Below are positions 32,720 to 43,948 of a stretch of DNA of 48,013 nt, piece by piece. The notes below the pieces were generated by a model. It did not search any database. It was not told where the DNA came from and worked only from the letters and a program-made list of their open reading frames with translations. Position 1 is the first letter of the stretch; every line of letters starts with the position of its first letter. The stretch lies in the NCBI GenBank assembly GCA_003427395.1, contig BFEA01000007.1, forward strand, positions 7,145,171 to 7,193,183. The letters are read 5' to 3'. Source of the stretch: Chara braunii (Eukaryota > Streptophyta > Charophyceae > Charales > Characeae). The translations under genes and the position numbers were made by a program.

Positions 32720-33185
32720 CACGCCGTTGCCGACAATACCAGAACATGCTGCCACAAAATGCCCCTCACAGTCTAAGCGCTTCCACGTCACCACCTACAA
32801 CGTGCTGCTGCCGCCGCAAAAGCTCAGCAGCACGTCCACGTCCCTGCCAGAAAAAACACCGTCGATGCCGAAAGATTTCGACAGCACCTCCGCGTCACCA
32901 CCAAAATCTCAGCGATGCCGCTGCAAAAAATTGGCAGCGCTTCCTCGTCACTACCTAGAACGCACTGCCGCTGCCGCAAAAAAAAACCGGCAGCGCTTCC
33001 GCATCACCGTCAAAAAGCGTCACTGTTGCCGTGCCAAACAGGCAGAGTTTCCCCTACACCGCTTGCCGAGGACTCGCCACCGCCATGCAAGACAGGCAGA
33101 GTTTTCCCTGCGCCGCTTGCTAAAGACCCTGCCGCTGCCGTGCAAAACGGGCAGAGTTTCCCCTGCGCCTCACCAGCTGCAGCGG
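32720..33185 (-). repeat. 53-56 bp minisatellite inside the E3 LTR
   Basis: Seven to eight diverged units, each ending in a GGCAGCGCTTC or GGCAGAGTTTC type block after a GCCGCTGC-rich stretch; later units have GGCAGAGTTT at 33041, 33095 and 33150. The same array is at about 46530-47015 in the other LTR. Long Ala/Pro/Arg/Lys-rich open frames on both strands reflect its composition, not a gene. Confidence 0.8.
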
Positions 33186-34079
33186 CAGCTATGACTGCCC
33201 TCACTCTCATGCTCGTTGCAGACCTCCCGCGCTTCCCTCTCTCTTCAACTTGCTGAGATGGCGGCTATGGTTGTGTTCCACATCTATGGCCACCTCCAGC
33301 AGTTCTCTTCCTCCCTCGCCTGCAGACCTCCTCTTCAACGAGCAACAGTTCCCCCTCCTCCCACTAGCAGCTCCTCCCAGCACCAGCAAGCCAGCATTCA
33401 CTGAAGTGAATTGCTAGCAGCACCAGCCACAAATGATTGCTTGTTGGCTGCTTGCTGGCTGCTTTTATATTTGTGGGAGTAGTGGTAGCAGCCTGAGCTC
33501 TCAGCCAAAAATTCGAGCTCAGGCTGGGCCCTTGATCTCTTGGTGAGATCAAGGGCTCATACCAACCCCACACAGCAGAAATGGTCATGTCCACTCATAA
33601 AGAAAAGGACCTGGCCCTTTTCCTGCTGTAAAACCAGCAGGGGGGGGGTTGTATCTAGCCACAACCCTTGTTGGTCTGCTACTGCTAAGGTTCAATCTCA
33701 GCAGTGCACCCTCTCCTAGACCTGGCCAAGTTCAGAGCCAGGCTCTTGGCCGGTTTGCTGCACAAGGTGCAGCGAACCACTTGGGAACATGGCCCGGACA
33801 GCGGCCAGGTTCAAGCAAAAATTAAAAATGCCCTCTTTCTCTCTCAACCCTGGCCATATTCGGTGCAAGCCCCCTTGCTAGTTTGATGCACCAACCGTTT
33901 GGGAACCTGGCCCCGACAGTGGCCAGGTACGTTATTTCTTTTATTTTTGCTGCTGCTCTAGCAGCCTCGTTTTGCCTCAGTCCCCTCCCCCTCTTCTTTT
34001 CTCTTCTTCATTTCTTTTGTACCCCCTCGTTTCTCTGTACAGGGGCAGCTTGTTGTCCGAAACGAATAGCCACCCCTCC

Positions 34080-34246
34080 CCAAGTCATTTCACAGAGTAG
34101 ACCTAGAGTCAAGCTCAAAAGGGTCCTCTCACCCCTGCTGCAGCAGGCACCCGAACCTGGGCNCAAGTCATTTCACAGAGTAGACCTAGAGTCAAGCTCA
34201 AAAGGGTCCTCTCACCCCTGCTGCAGCAGGCACCCGAACCTGGGCG
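34080..34246. other. Assembly gap with duplicated flanks
   Basis: A single N at 34163 separates two identical 83-bp stretches (34080-34162 and 34164-34246). This is what an unresolved contig overlap gives, so the duplication is probably not in the genome. Confidence 0.85.
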
Positions 34247-35270
34247 CCATAGGTGCCATGTTTCAAGGCTAAGAGTCCTGCTGCCCGTTTCCCTCAGCGA
34301 ACGGGCGCAGGCAGGTATTGGTTCCTAAACACACACACACAGTTTGAGTGGACAGTTCCCTGTTCTAGGGGCAAGTCCATTCGATTGTGCTTACCCCATA
34401 CCAAAGGGGCAGCCCAACGAACGGGCACAACGAGATAATAAAAAATTTGAAAAAATTTAAAAAATTTACAAAGAATCTAAGGGAAGAAAATCTAATGAAT
34501 ATCTAAAAGAAAAACAAAAAAATTAGAAAACGTTCAACTCACCACTTTGCAGAAAACGGTCACCCGTTTCCACGGGTGACTACCAGGTGCATTGGGGCTA
34601 AAATGCCCCAGGCAGTTCGAAGGGCACCAAGTGGCGCCTCAGTTTTAGATCCCCTTTCCCCTTTTTTTTTTTCTTTTTTTTTTCTTTTTTTTCTTTTTCG
34701 TTGGCCTCAACCAACGGCCACCTCATATCTCGTGGCTTTTTCAGCCACGAGCAACCAACCCTTAGGAGCATGGTCCCCCAATCAAAGAGGACCGAATCGA
34801 ATGCCTGAACCTGGACAGGCTTATGGGGACTATAACCCCTAGTCACTTCCCACAGCGGCACTTGGCCCTTTGTTTTAGTTAGGCTTTGTTTTTTATATAT
34901 ATATATTGTCCTCTTCTCCCTCTCTGCCTACGGTTTACCGGGCAATTCTATTTGACGATATATTTGTCGTTGGCTATGCCAACGGCCACGTCAGTGATCT
35001 CATCGTGTGGCCCCCCCAAACACGATCTGTCGAATTACAAACCTAAGTTCGACCCCATCCGAGACCAAAAAAGAAAAAATTTTGGCCTTTTCTCGATTTA
35101 TGTATGTCGTCCTTGCGCAGGGGCCACTTTGATCTGGGCGCGACAGATCTCAGTCGCGCGATCTTGAGGATCGCGCGGCCGAGATTGGCCGCGCCCAACT
35201 GCCTTGGGCTGCTCCAAAAGGAGCGAGCCCGGTAAGATGCTTGCAGCCAAGCTTGATCCCGGTACCAGAT

Positions 35271-35296
35271 AGGTAAGAGTCCTCTGCGATAACCTA
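35271..35296 (+). promoter_or_regulatory. Plus-strand copy of the leader donor motif
   Basis: AGGTAAG, then seven variable bases, then TGCGATAACCTA matches the minus-strand sequence at 30777-30751. The rest of the leader (the TGGTGACA hairpin, the TATA box) is not found beside it. Confidence 0.35.
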
Positions 35297-36201
35297 CTGG
35301 GCTAGCTCGTATCATGATAATGACAGAAGCAGTTCGCCTATGAGAAGAGCTCGCCCAGCCAGGTTTCCCCCATACTGTGACCTTGCAGGCTTTGCCTGCC
35401 CGCTTCTTCCTTATGGATGGCTGCCCATCCACCACTCCGGGCCCGCCCATCGGATAGGCCTCGGTATAGGCCTGCTGGCCTCACCCTGGCTCGAGGTTAA
35501 CCCGGCGGCCCGGAAAAAAAGAAAAAAAACCTTGCTATTCCTCTCGTACCGTAGCCCTATACCCTGCGTATCCCTCCTTTTTAGCCTACTTAGGCCCTGA
35601 ATCGCGCGGCTGCTAAGCCGCGCGACATCTTTTAGGTAGAATAAGTCTAGTCTCAGACTTTCTACGACCGCGCACCCCTGCGGCCATGTCGAGACCCGCG
35701 GACGACAGGCCATACCGCCAACTCCCGCTGTCTCGAACGGACGCCGTTGCCGTTACAAGTCAACGACGTCCCATGTCAACGACGTCAGACTTTAGGTTTC
35801 TCAATTATAGGGTTGGTCTGAACAACTTTTGGCAACATCAATCTCAACCAGTTCCTCAATCCCATAAAAAAATCGGACAGCGACTGACCTTGACAAACTT
35901 GGGCAGAAACCCTTACAGGGGTTTCTGTCCCGACAACCTTCCCCGTCCCCATTAAGCGTTGTTCCCGTCGCTTATCATAAGGAATACAAGGGGAAGTCTT
36001 TATAAGATCTCACCAATTATATCACATAATCGCATTATACCTGAAATTAATCCAGATCTTATATACTCCCTCATGAAAAGTGACGTTTCCGTCGTTCATC
36101 TTTCTTTCCTTTTATAATCACCTGGATACTCTTCTATGAAATACTCCATGCATATTTCATTACTCACAATACGTCAAACATTGACTTACTTTTAATCATA
36201 A

Positions 36202-36288
36202 TAGAGGCTTACTTTCACGCCTTAAACAGATAGAGGCTCACTTTCAAGCCTTTAACATACAGAGGCTTACTTTCAAGTCTTTTGATTT
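36202..36288 (+). repeat. 29-bp unit, three copies
   Basis: TAGAGGCTTACTTTCACGCC-type units start at 36202, 36231 and 36260. Confidence 0.8.
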
Positions 36289-37322
36289 TTTCGAACCTTC
36301 CTTCGAAGGCACTTTCATTCAGTCACGAGTTGGAATGGGGCCAGAATTAACCTCCGGCGGGTCTTTCCCCGGAACCTGGAATCCACCGTTGGCCTTTTCC
36401 AACCTGAGGAGTTACAAGAATATTTCAGGCTATAACCCCCTGTCTAGGTCTCGTCAGGCTTAACCCCCTGCGGGTCTTTCGTCACACAACACATACTGCC
36501 AGGAATTATACCTGGGCCTCTCGTGTCCATAGGGATGCATTCCTAACACCTCAGCATGTCTCTCGCTGTCAGGAGTTTAACCCGGGCGCCCCACGAAACA
36601 CAAGGGTACTCACACTATACTACAACATGTGTCGGTACCATCCAGAGAGAAATCATGCTTCCAGAAGTCCTCGTCCAGTCCGGCTAATTCCCACTCCAAC
36701 TTAATCACCATGCATGATTTATTTCCTACATGTCTTGTGAATGCGTCGAGGAGTGGTGTAATTCATGGAGGATAACATCTCGACGTCAAGCCCCGCTTTA
36801 GACTCGAGCCTCACCACCTTCCCTCCGATTCCAGTGTCATACATCCGTTAGTACCCTACCTGCAAGGTTGAACTACCCCTCCCTTATGACCTAAGCTGAT
36901 CAGACCCGGCCATAAAGTCGAGGCGACCCCATCCACCACAAAAGAAAAGGTGATCAATCTTTCCCTCATGGCGAGCGGTAATCGCCACCCTCACAAGCCA
37001 GGTTCCAACAACCATATTACCACCTTCCTCCCTTTCGACGATAGTGTAGTCATCCCCCTCGAAAGGAGAAATGACAGCATCCCGCTATGGACCAGGAACA
37101 AAATTCCGGCGCAGGCCTCACTACCGTCTACGGGGCTCACAACATTAGGATTCCTCATTGCATGACAATTAACACAAAGTCAAGTCATAAGGTAAGATAA
37201 ATAATTGAATCACATACCTGACGAATAAACGCATGTTAATCTAGTCAGGCATATAACTCAAGTACAGATCATCCCCTTAGACTCGCACTGACGAATTCTT
37301 ACGGAGTCCCATAAGAATTCCA

Positions 37323-37348
37323 TTTTTTTTTTTTTTTTTTTTTTTTTT
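37323..37348 (+). repeat. T26 homopolymer
   Basis: Twenty-six consecutive T on the plus strand between the pol end and the hairpin-rich region. Confidence 0.95.
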
Positions 37349-37614
37349 CCATTCCTTTTCATATATGATGAACACTTCAACAATATAAGTATCCATCAGC
37401 TATTTCACAATACACTTCTTGCAATGAACATCCAATCATGATAAGAATCTCACAAAGTCCTTTGGTATCATAATCATCTTGCAACAAGAGTCACAATCCC
37501 ATTGATAACTTTTCAACCTCAGTACTTCAATTAATACTTTACAACTTTCTTGGTTAACCTAAGACAATGATGCCACCAATTACCTCCTCTACCCTTCCTT
37601 TCTAAAAATTTTCA

Positions 37615-40600
37615 CTAAACTCTTGGGATAAACTTCCGTAGATGTGCACCCGATACCCAATTTCTACTCTGAGATCCATCCAATTCCTCTATTTCATATG
37701 CCCTATGTTCTATTTTCCTAGTGATCCGATATGGTCCTAATCACCGACTGTCTAGTTTTCTTGACCGTTGTTTTTCTAGCGACATATCATACAACAAGAC
37801 GATGTCTCCCACTTCCAACGACTTTTTTCGTACACGTTGCCTTGTCTCATCTTTCCTTATCAGCCTGCCTGCTTTCAGAAGTAGAGACAGTCGCGTCTTC
37901 AATCCGTTCTTCAGTCACCATGATCTTTCTTGCCCTCAATTCCAACAACTCTTCTGTTGAGAGTTTTTTTTCCACGTCCTGTTTCTGCCAAGTGGTCAGG
38001 AAACTCTCAATCGGAAAAGTCGCATGCCGTCCAAACCATAATGTGACGGGAGCATACCCGGTTATTCGCTTGATGGTAACATTCTCAACAAAAAAGGTTG
38101 CCCTCAAATAAATTCGCCATCTTGATGGTTCCCCTTTGCACCATTCAGCCAACAAGTTAAACAAGGTGGTATGTCCTCGTTCCACGGGTGCATTGGCCTG
38201 GGGATGCGCTCTCGTCGTATAACTGAAACTCACCCCAAGTCTCTTTAAAAGCGTTTGCACCTCCTTTGTTCGAAACTCGCCTCCTCGATCCATAACAATC
38301 TCTTGAACAAATGGATAACGAAGGTAATATTCCTCAATGCACTCTGCCAAGACTGATCCAGTACGTTCGCGAATGGCACGGCCATCAACGAACCCAGTCA
38401 AATTGTCCCGTGCATCAAAGATGTATCTATATCCATTTATCCCAGGTGGCATTACCAAAAGATCCGAATGCACCATCGCACCTGGTTCTGCCACATAACG
38501 TGGACTCAGGGGCTCGAGGTAGCGGATGTTAGACCTCTGCTGGCAAGGGAAACAAGATTTACAAAAGTCAATCACCATCTTGCTCATCCCTTCCCAAAAA
38601 TAAAGACGTTGGATCTTGTTCAAAGTTACCCGCGCAGATCTGTGTCCGCCGGCTACCCCATCATGCAGGGCAGCAATCACATCCAACTGCTGAGAGATCC
38701 CGCATACCACCCTCTTTGGGACACCATCAACAACCTTCTTAAAAAGATGACCGTCACGAACAACGAATTTTTTGCTTTTCTCTCGCACAACCGGATCAAA
38801 CTCACTTTCGCCCAATTCGTACTCCTTTTCCTTAAACGCTTCTTTCACCTCACCGCCTCCTTCCCCCGCATTCATTAACCTCAGACGATCCTCGTGAACC
38901 AACAAATTCATGATATATGACATCCTTCCAATGATCTGGAAAGCGGCATCAACCTGCGTATGGCCCTGTTCAATCGTTAGCGGATCAAGCATAAGGTCGA
39001 TGTCACCGGTCAAAGTCAGCCTCATCATTTCCTCTGCGGTCTGCTCGCCCCATGGATCCTCTTCGATGAAAGGTTCCTCCACCACGAGTTTTGGACGTAC
39101 CTCGTGAAAGGCAAGAGCATTCCATATCAATTTCCCATGCCGAGTGGCTGCATCAGTCAGGTAGGCAAGAGTGTTAATACTCAATCGCGCCTCCTCTTCC
39201 TTCGGAAAGGCATCGACCGGAACTGATTTTTCCGTCTGATCCGCCTCTGGGTCCCATTCACTCAACCCATCAGCACGATTCTGACTCCCCGAAATCCGCT
39301 CGATTTCAAAGTCAAACATCCAAATCTAAGTCAACCATCGTGCAATGGTGGGATCAGCAGGTGAATAATTCCTTAAGGATTGAGCCAATGCAGTCGGATC
39401 CACCCGCAGGATGAAGCGTCTACCGAACACATAATTCCGAAAGATGCGGAAGCAGTGAAGCATGGCCAAACTTTCTTTTTTGAACTGGGAATAGTTCCTC
39501 TCAGCAACATTCAGAGTCCTGCTCTCAAATCTGAGAGGTCTTTCCTGCCCCTCAGCATCCTTCGGAATGAAAACCCCTCCTAGGGCTGTGGGCCCCGCAT
39601 CAGTCTCAATAACAAAAGGATGCTTTTCATCATCGTCAAAAAAAGGAACTCCAAGGATCAATCCGCCCTCACGGAACTCAGTCTTTATGTCTTCCACGGC
39701 CGCTTGCTGCTTCGGACCCCATCCCCACTTCTGGCCTTTGCGCACAAGCTTTNGCAAGTGCTCCACTCTGGCGGCAAACCTGCGGATGAAGATGCGCCAA
39801 AATCCACAGGTTCNGAGGAAACTTNGCNCATCCGTGATTGACTTGAAAGGGGTCGGCCATTCCAAAATTTTATTAGTCTTCTTCGCATCCGGCCGGCGAC
39901 CTTTCTCATCGCAAAGGAATCCCAAGATCACTGCTCTCTTCATACAATGTCGAGACTTAATCCCACTAGTTGTGAGATTAAACTCTTTCAACCTCTTAAG
40001 AACTTTCACCACATCATTGATATGTTCCCAGACAAATCGGCGAATGCCTGGCAACACCTCCGCCAGGTCTTTCGTATGAGACCCTGGGATAGCCAAGTCG
40101 TCAATATACGGCGAAGTTATGTTAGGAGAATAAGGCTACATAACCCTCGTCATATATCTTTGAACAATGGCAACGACATTTGTCCACCCCTGCGGTGCCA
40201 CACACATATGGATCAATCCGCGAGGAGTATGCATCGCCATCTTAGACCGATCCGTAGTGTAAATGGAAAATTGATCATACCCGGAATATAAATCGATCAG
40301 GGTGATGATAGATCTCCTTGCACAAGACTCCGACAGTAGGTCCGCATGTGGGAGTCCACCTGCATCTCGCATTGTCACCGAATTCAGCTTCTGAAGGTCC
40401 TGAATCCATCGCAAAGTACCATTTGGTTTGATGAAACAGAACCATGGAGATGCATATGACCCATAAGAATAATCTGCAACCTTTGTACGGATCTTTCCAT
40501 CGAAATATGCGACCACTTTACGGTGATCCTCCGGATTCGGATAACGTGGCCCTCTTACATTCCATGGTTCGTGTGGTACAGTATGAACTCTGATCATCGG

Positions 40601-40923
40601 GATTTTATCGACATCCAGCCTTCCTCGCTCATCATCATCAAACGCATAGGAGAGATGTTCCTCCTTCAATATATCGATGATATATTTTTTTTCCTGCTCA
40701 GTAAGGAGGTCCTCCTCCCCAATGATCATACTTCCCACTCTTTCTTTGGTTAACCGACATGGCCCCTTTTCACCTCTCTCTTTCATTTCTCTGATCCACT
40801 CGCACTCCTCATGATAATAGACTTCCTCCTCTTGAGTGATCAGAACAGGTACTGGCTTCGCCTTCACGCCTACGCCTACTTTCTTGTACTTACATTTGGC
40901 GCCGGTGTCAAGCCTGCGTCCTC
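37615..40923 (-). pseudogene. pol: E3 pol: reverse transcriptase, RNase H and integrase
   Basis: Reads leftward in the -1 frame from the heptamer. RT has DDDERGRLDVDKIPMI, RWIQDLQKLNSVTMRDAGG, LIDLYSGYDQF and YIDD (40108-40097). GIRRFVWEHINDV follows, then the RNase H-like domain (HPFVIETDAGPTALGGVF, LRFESRTLNVAERNY). Integrase has an HHCC-type zinc site (LHDGVAGGH and FCKSCFPC) and a DDE core with Asp in MVHSDLLV, Asp in IVMDRGGEF and Glu in NAPVERGHTTL. In-frame TAG stops lie at 40138-40136 and 39328-39326; a frameshift near 37860 leads to the C-terminal SLEVGDIVLLYD and GPYRITRKI, with TGA at 37743-37741. The end is TAG at 37617-37615. Confidence 0.9.
39753..39829. other. Single-N ambiguities in E3 RT
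   Basis: Four isolated N bases lie in the RT thumb and connection region. They break no frame and look like uncalled bases, not gaps. Confidence 0.8.
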
Positions 40924-40930
40924 TAAAAAA
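40924..40930 (-). promoter_or_regulatory. E3 candidate -1 ribosomal frameshift site, T TTT TTA
   Basis: The minus strand in the protease frame reads CAG GGT CAT TTT TTA GAG, three codons after a TGA at 40941-40939 that replaces a sense codon. The -1 frame continues RRLDTGAKCKYKK into RT. Confidence 0.7.
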
Positions 40931-42060
40931 TGACCCTGTCAGGTGGAGGGCAATTCCTGATCTTCTCCCTTATTCCCCTCCGACGGGGAGTAAACGAGGC
41001 ACATAGTTTCTACGCTTCCGGTGTCCGTGATGATTTTTGTCAAGGCTTGCACCACATTTGGATCAATCGCCGCATGTGTCGACACAAAATTGATTGCCTG
41101 CCCAATATCGAGCAGGGTCAGCGACAACTCACGAGCATTCGACTCCTCCCCTAACGATTCTTTCTCCCGTCTCAAATTTTCTGACTCCGGGAAGCTATAG
41201 GATTCCGGGTTCAGCCGGTTCCGCGAGCAATAGGGTCCAGAGTTCGCACACTTGACCACTTCGTAATAACCGCAGACAGGATCACAAAGGATTACAAACA
41301 TGATTCCATCATGCTTGTTAATGATGATGCTCTCCGATCGACATAGGAATGCCCTTCCCAGAAGCACCTCGTGTTCCACTCTAGGTAACACGTAGAAATA
41401 CGAACGGACCTTGACCTTTCGGATCGTGACGAGAACGCCACTGGCTGTTCCGCAAAATGGAGTTGATCCACTAGCTCCCACCAAAAATCCATAGTCATCT
41501 CGGTTGATCTTCAACCCAACTTCGATGGCATGGCGCTCACGAATGATGTTCATCTCGGCCCCATCATCCACAAGTGCCGAGTACTCCTGCTGTCCAATCT
41601 GGACCTTCATATGGCCGGTCGACACACTTCGCCAATCCATCTTTGTCCCAGGCGGGGACCTTCATATGGTTGGTCGACACACTTCGCCAATCCATCTTTG
41701 TCCCAGGCGGGGACCAGTTAACCTCCGGCGGAATGACTTCACCGAGCTTAACAGTCATGACTCTTTTACGAGTCATCCGCTGTTTAAACTCTTCTCGAAT
41801 CTTCGGCGATACCGCCAAAATTTCCTTCAGCGTGACCAAGTCGCGCTGACTTTCCAGAATCTTATCGACGAGTCGCTCGATATCGACCCCGTGCTCCACG
41901 AGGATCGAGTAAATATTTTTCTTCTTTCGCGGCTCTTCCTCGCTTGCTTCGGCCTTCCCTTTCTCCGTCTCCCTTTCCAGTGCACGACGACGAGCCCGTT
42001 CTTCCTCCTCGGCCCGCAACTTTCTCATCCTCGTTATCCTCATCGTTCTCACTAACGGGG
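40931..42060 (-). pseudogene. E3 aspartic protease region
   Basis: The acidic linker is split over frames near 42010-42050, then a helix (DIERLVDKILESQRDLVTLK) leads to MDWRSVST. A 55-bp tandem duplication shifts the frame. The protease box reads ALVDDGAEMNII with Asp-Asp-Gly at 41568-41560; the usual motif is Asp-Ser/Thr-Gly. EHEVLLGRAFLCRSESII and NKHDGIMFVILCDPVCG match E2. It ends at TGA 40941-40939, just before the heptamer. Confidence 0.8.
41601..41710 (-). repeat. 55-bp tandem duplication in E3 protease
   Basis: GGACCTTCATATGG begins at 41601 and again at 41656, and the next GGACC is at 41711. The two units differ at two bases. Since 55 is not a multiple of three, it breaks the frame right before the protease active site. 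E2 has one copy. Confidence 0.9.
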
Positions 42061-42084
42061 ATAGGCTCTTCTTCGACTGCCTTT

Positions 42085-43746
42085 TCAGACTCTTTCCTTC
42101 TGAAGTTGCTCGTTTCGTCGCCGCATCCGAGTCTGCACGGCTATAGTCGGGGCACTCCTCTTTAGCACAGGCCTAGGTCGCATCGTGCTTACCATTGACC
42201 CAGTTTGTGATGTTTCTCTCGGAGCAGACGTCCCTGCTTGACCAGACGCATCTTCCCTTTTATCACCCCATTCGCCGAAGAGAAAGACATTCGGCAATCC
42301 AGGCCAGACTTCCTCCATGTCCACACAAAGTCGGGCGATAGAGTCCCGGCATCGGGCAAGCCGCCTCGTGATGGTTTGTGCTCGTTCCACCACTTGTTCC
42401 CTAAACCCTTCTGGTTCCGTCGGCGAGTCGTGAATATGTAACGAAGCCATCGCCTCCTCGACCTCGGCCAACTGCGCTTCGTCAGGAGAAGCAATCCGGA
42501 ACGTTGCCGGCAGGGGACGACCCATTCGGCGAAACGCCTCCTTCCTCATACCCCCTTCAATATTGGGGTCGATTGAATTCCCTTCGTAATCAAAGACTTC
42601 ACCGCGTATCGTGGTGAAGACAATTCCTTCCTTCTCATCTCTTGACAGGAGTTGGCAAAACCGCATAATATGGCCCTTTTCTGCGCAATAGTTACATGTG
42701 GCTTCCTGCTGCCACGCCCAACGGCTTCGCTGTCCGTTCCCACGGCCTCAACCGCGGCCTCTTCCACCCTGTGGTTGGAACTGCCCTTGATCCTGCGAAT
42801 TTTGTCCAGACGAACCACCGCCAGCAGCGCCATTCCCTCCTTGATTATTTTGTCTGCCATTCTTCCCTTGCTTACGGGAGGTCCCCTGTCCACCTCGAAT
42901 TTGATTCAAGACCTTCCTCTCTGCCTTTGTCAACTTACGAGGCGGCTCCTTTTCCTCCTCGCTCTCACTGTCACTTTCCTCTACCACCGACTTTTTCCCC
43001 TTCCTCTTACTATTTTTCTCTTTGGCCAGCATGACTTGAAACTTCAGCCTTTCCTCTTTCATGCCTTCCATCATTTCTCTCATGCAGGTCAAAGTTTTAT
43101 AAATCTCACCGTCCTTTACCTCTCCCAGCTTCACATTCTCCCGTTCCTCCTTTTGTTACCTCAACAGCCGGTAGAGGATATCGTCGAATTTCCCCACCAG
43201 CGCATTTTGTCGGACCTTAGTCCAGTCACACCTCCCTTGCATCCCTTCAACCAACTTCGACTGTTCGACGTCGTTGAAGTTATCAAGGAAGATGAGGCAG
43301 GGATCTTTATCGGATAAATCCGGGATAAGGCGAGCCACACGCTCAAACTCCGATAAGAATTGTTTGGTAGTACCAAACTTCTTACGATCCACCGCCCTCA
43401 AATCTCGCAGGTCGAGTAACCGATCGCTGAGCTGGTACTTCTCCAGCAACCGCGCCTTAAAATCTGGCCAATTACAGGAGATTCGCACCAACTCATCGAT
43501 CTCATCTCGGTACTCCACCTGACAGTACCTCTTAACCATGAGAAGCACCTTCTCATCCGTCCATTCGTTGCTATACCCGAGTTGCTCAAACTTGTCTGCC
43601 CAAGAAGAGGCATGATTCCCATCGAGCAATGGAACATCAATCTTGGGGTCGGGCTCTCACTGCGACAGCCGGATGACCCGTATCAATTCTTGAATGTCGT
43701 TCCTCCCATCGTCGACGTTGTCGCGACGTCCTGCGGCACCGTCCAT
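42085..43746 (-). pseudogene. gag: E3 gag, one frame with three stops
   Basis: ATG at 43746-43744; the frame stays constant for 554 codons to the TGA at 42087-42085, interrupted by TGA at 43659-43657, TAA at 43158-43156 and TGA at 42750-42748. The capsid part has FEQLGYSNEWTDEK, NWPDFKARLLEKYQLSDRLL and FLSEFERVARLIPDL. A Lys/Glu linker and a short Gln/Gly/Arg-rich region precede an intact zinc knuckle, CNYCAEKGHIMRFC, at 42696-42655. The Q/N/G region is much shorter than in E2. The start is chosen because it lies 185 bp after the PBS and no earlier in-frame ATG is seen. Confidence 0.85.
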
Positions 43747-43930
43747 CTAGAAACATAAACCCAAGAAATCAATCTAGGAGTTTTTGTGACATTTATTAAG
43801 GTTCCTTCCTTACATTTATAGAGGCTCAGAGACTACTAACTTTTTTTCTTAGACAACCACTACGGCACAATCTTTCACTTGCTTCATTCCCGAGTGTCTT
43901 TCCACCAGGGACAACGGTAGTTTGCCGTTA

Positions 43931-43948
43931 TTCCCGGCAACGGCGCCA
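43931..43948 (-). promoter_or_regulatory. E3 primer binding site, tRNA-Asp type
   Basis: The minus strand reads TGGCGCCGTTGCCGGGAA, complementary to the tRNA-Asp 3' end with one mismatch in the last two bases. It lies two bases from the LTR end at 43951, as in E2. Confidence 0.85.

Larger units (their letters stand above)
30573..34246 (-). mobile_element. E3 3' LTR, outer part
   Basis: It starts TGTCGAGCGC on the plus strand (minus-strand end ...ACA) and matches 43951-48013 throughout. Identity is roughly 93 percent over the first 200 bp by eye. On the minus strand it has TATAAAAG at 30849-30842, the leader hairpins, and a splice donor with GT at 30773-30772. It lacks the MITE and about 97 bp present at 45978-46074. 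The 53-bp minisatellite at 32720-33180 lies inside. The inner end of the LTR, toward 37 kb, is not identified. Confidence 0.8.
34247..37614 (-). other. Inner LTR or 3' untranslated part of E3, hairpin-rich
   Basis: No coding sequence that I trust. Contents: a CA run near 34329; A-rich and T-rich tracts (34440-34530, 34655-34697); many perfect hairpins, such as GTCACCCGT/ACGGGTGAC near 34558-34580, CGCGCGATC/GATCGCGCG at 35155-35177, TCGCGCGGCT/AGCCGCGCGA at 35602-35625 and CAGAAACCC/GGGTTTCTG at 35904-35927; a 29-bp unit in three copies at 36202-36288; and T26 at 37323-37348. Polypurine runs on the minus strand that could be the PPT include one near 37024-37040 (ending before TGGTAATATGG) and one near 37586-37605. 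Confidence 0.5.

Noticed and set aside
33883-34272. 129-residue ORF crossing the N at 34163
   Set aside because: It depends on an artificial duplicated overlap at an assembly gap.
37847-38111. Plus-strand ORFs over the E3 integrase and gag
   Set aside because: They are antisense shadows of the pol and gag frames.
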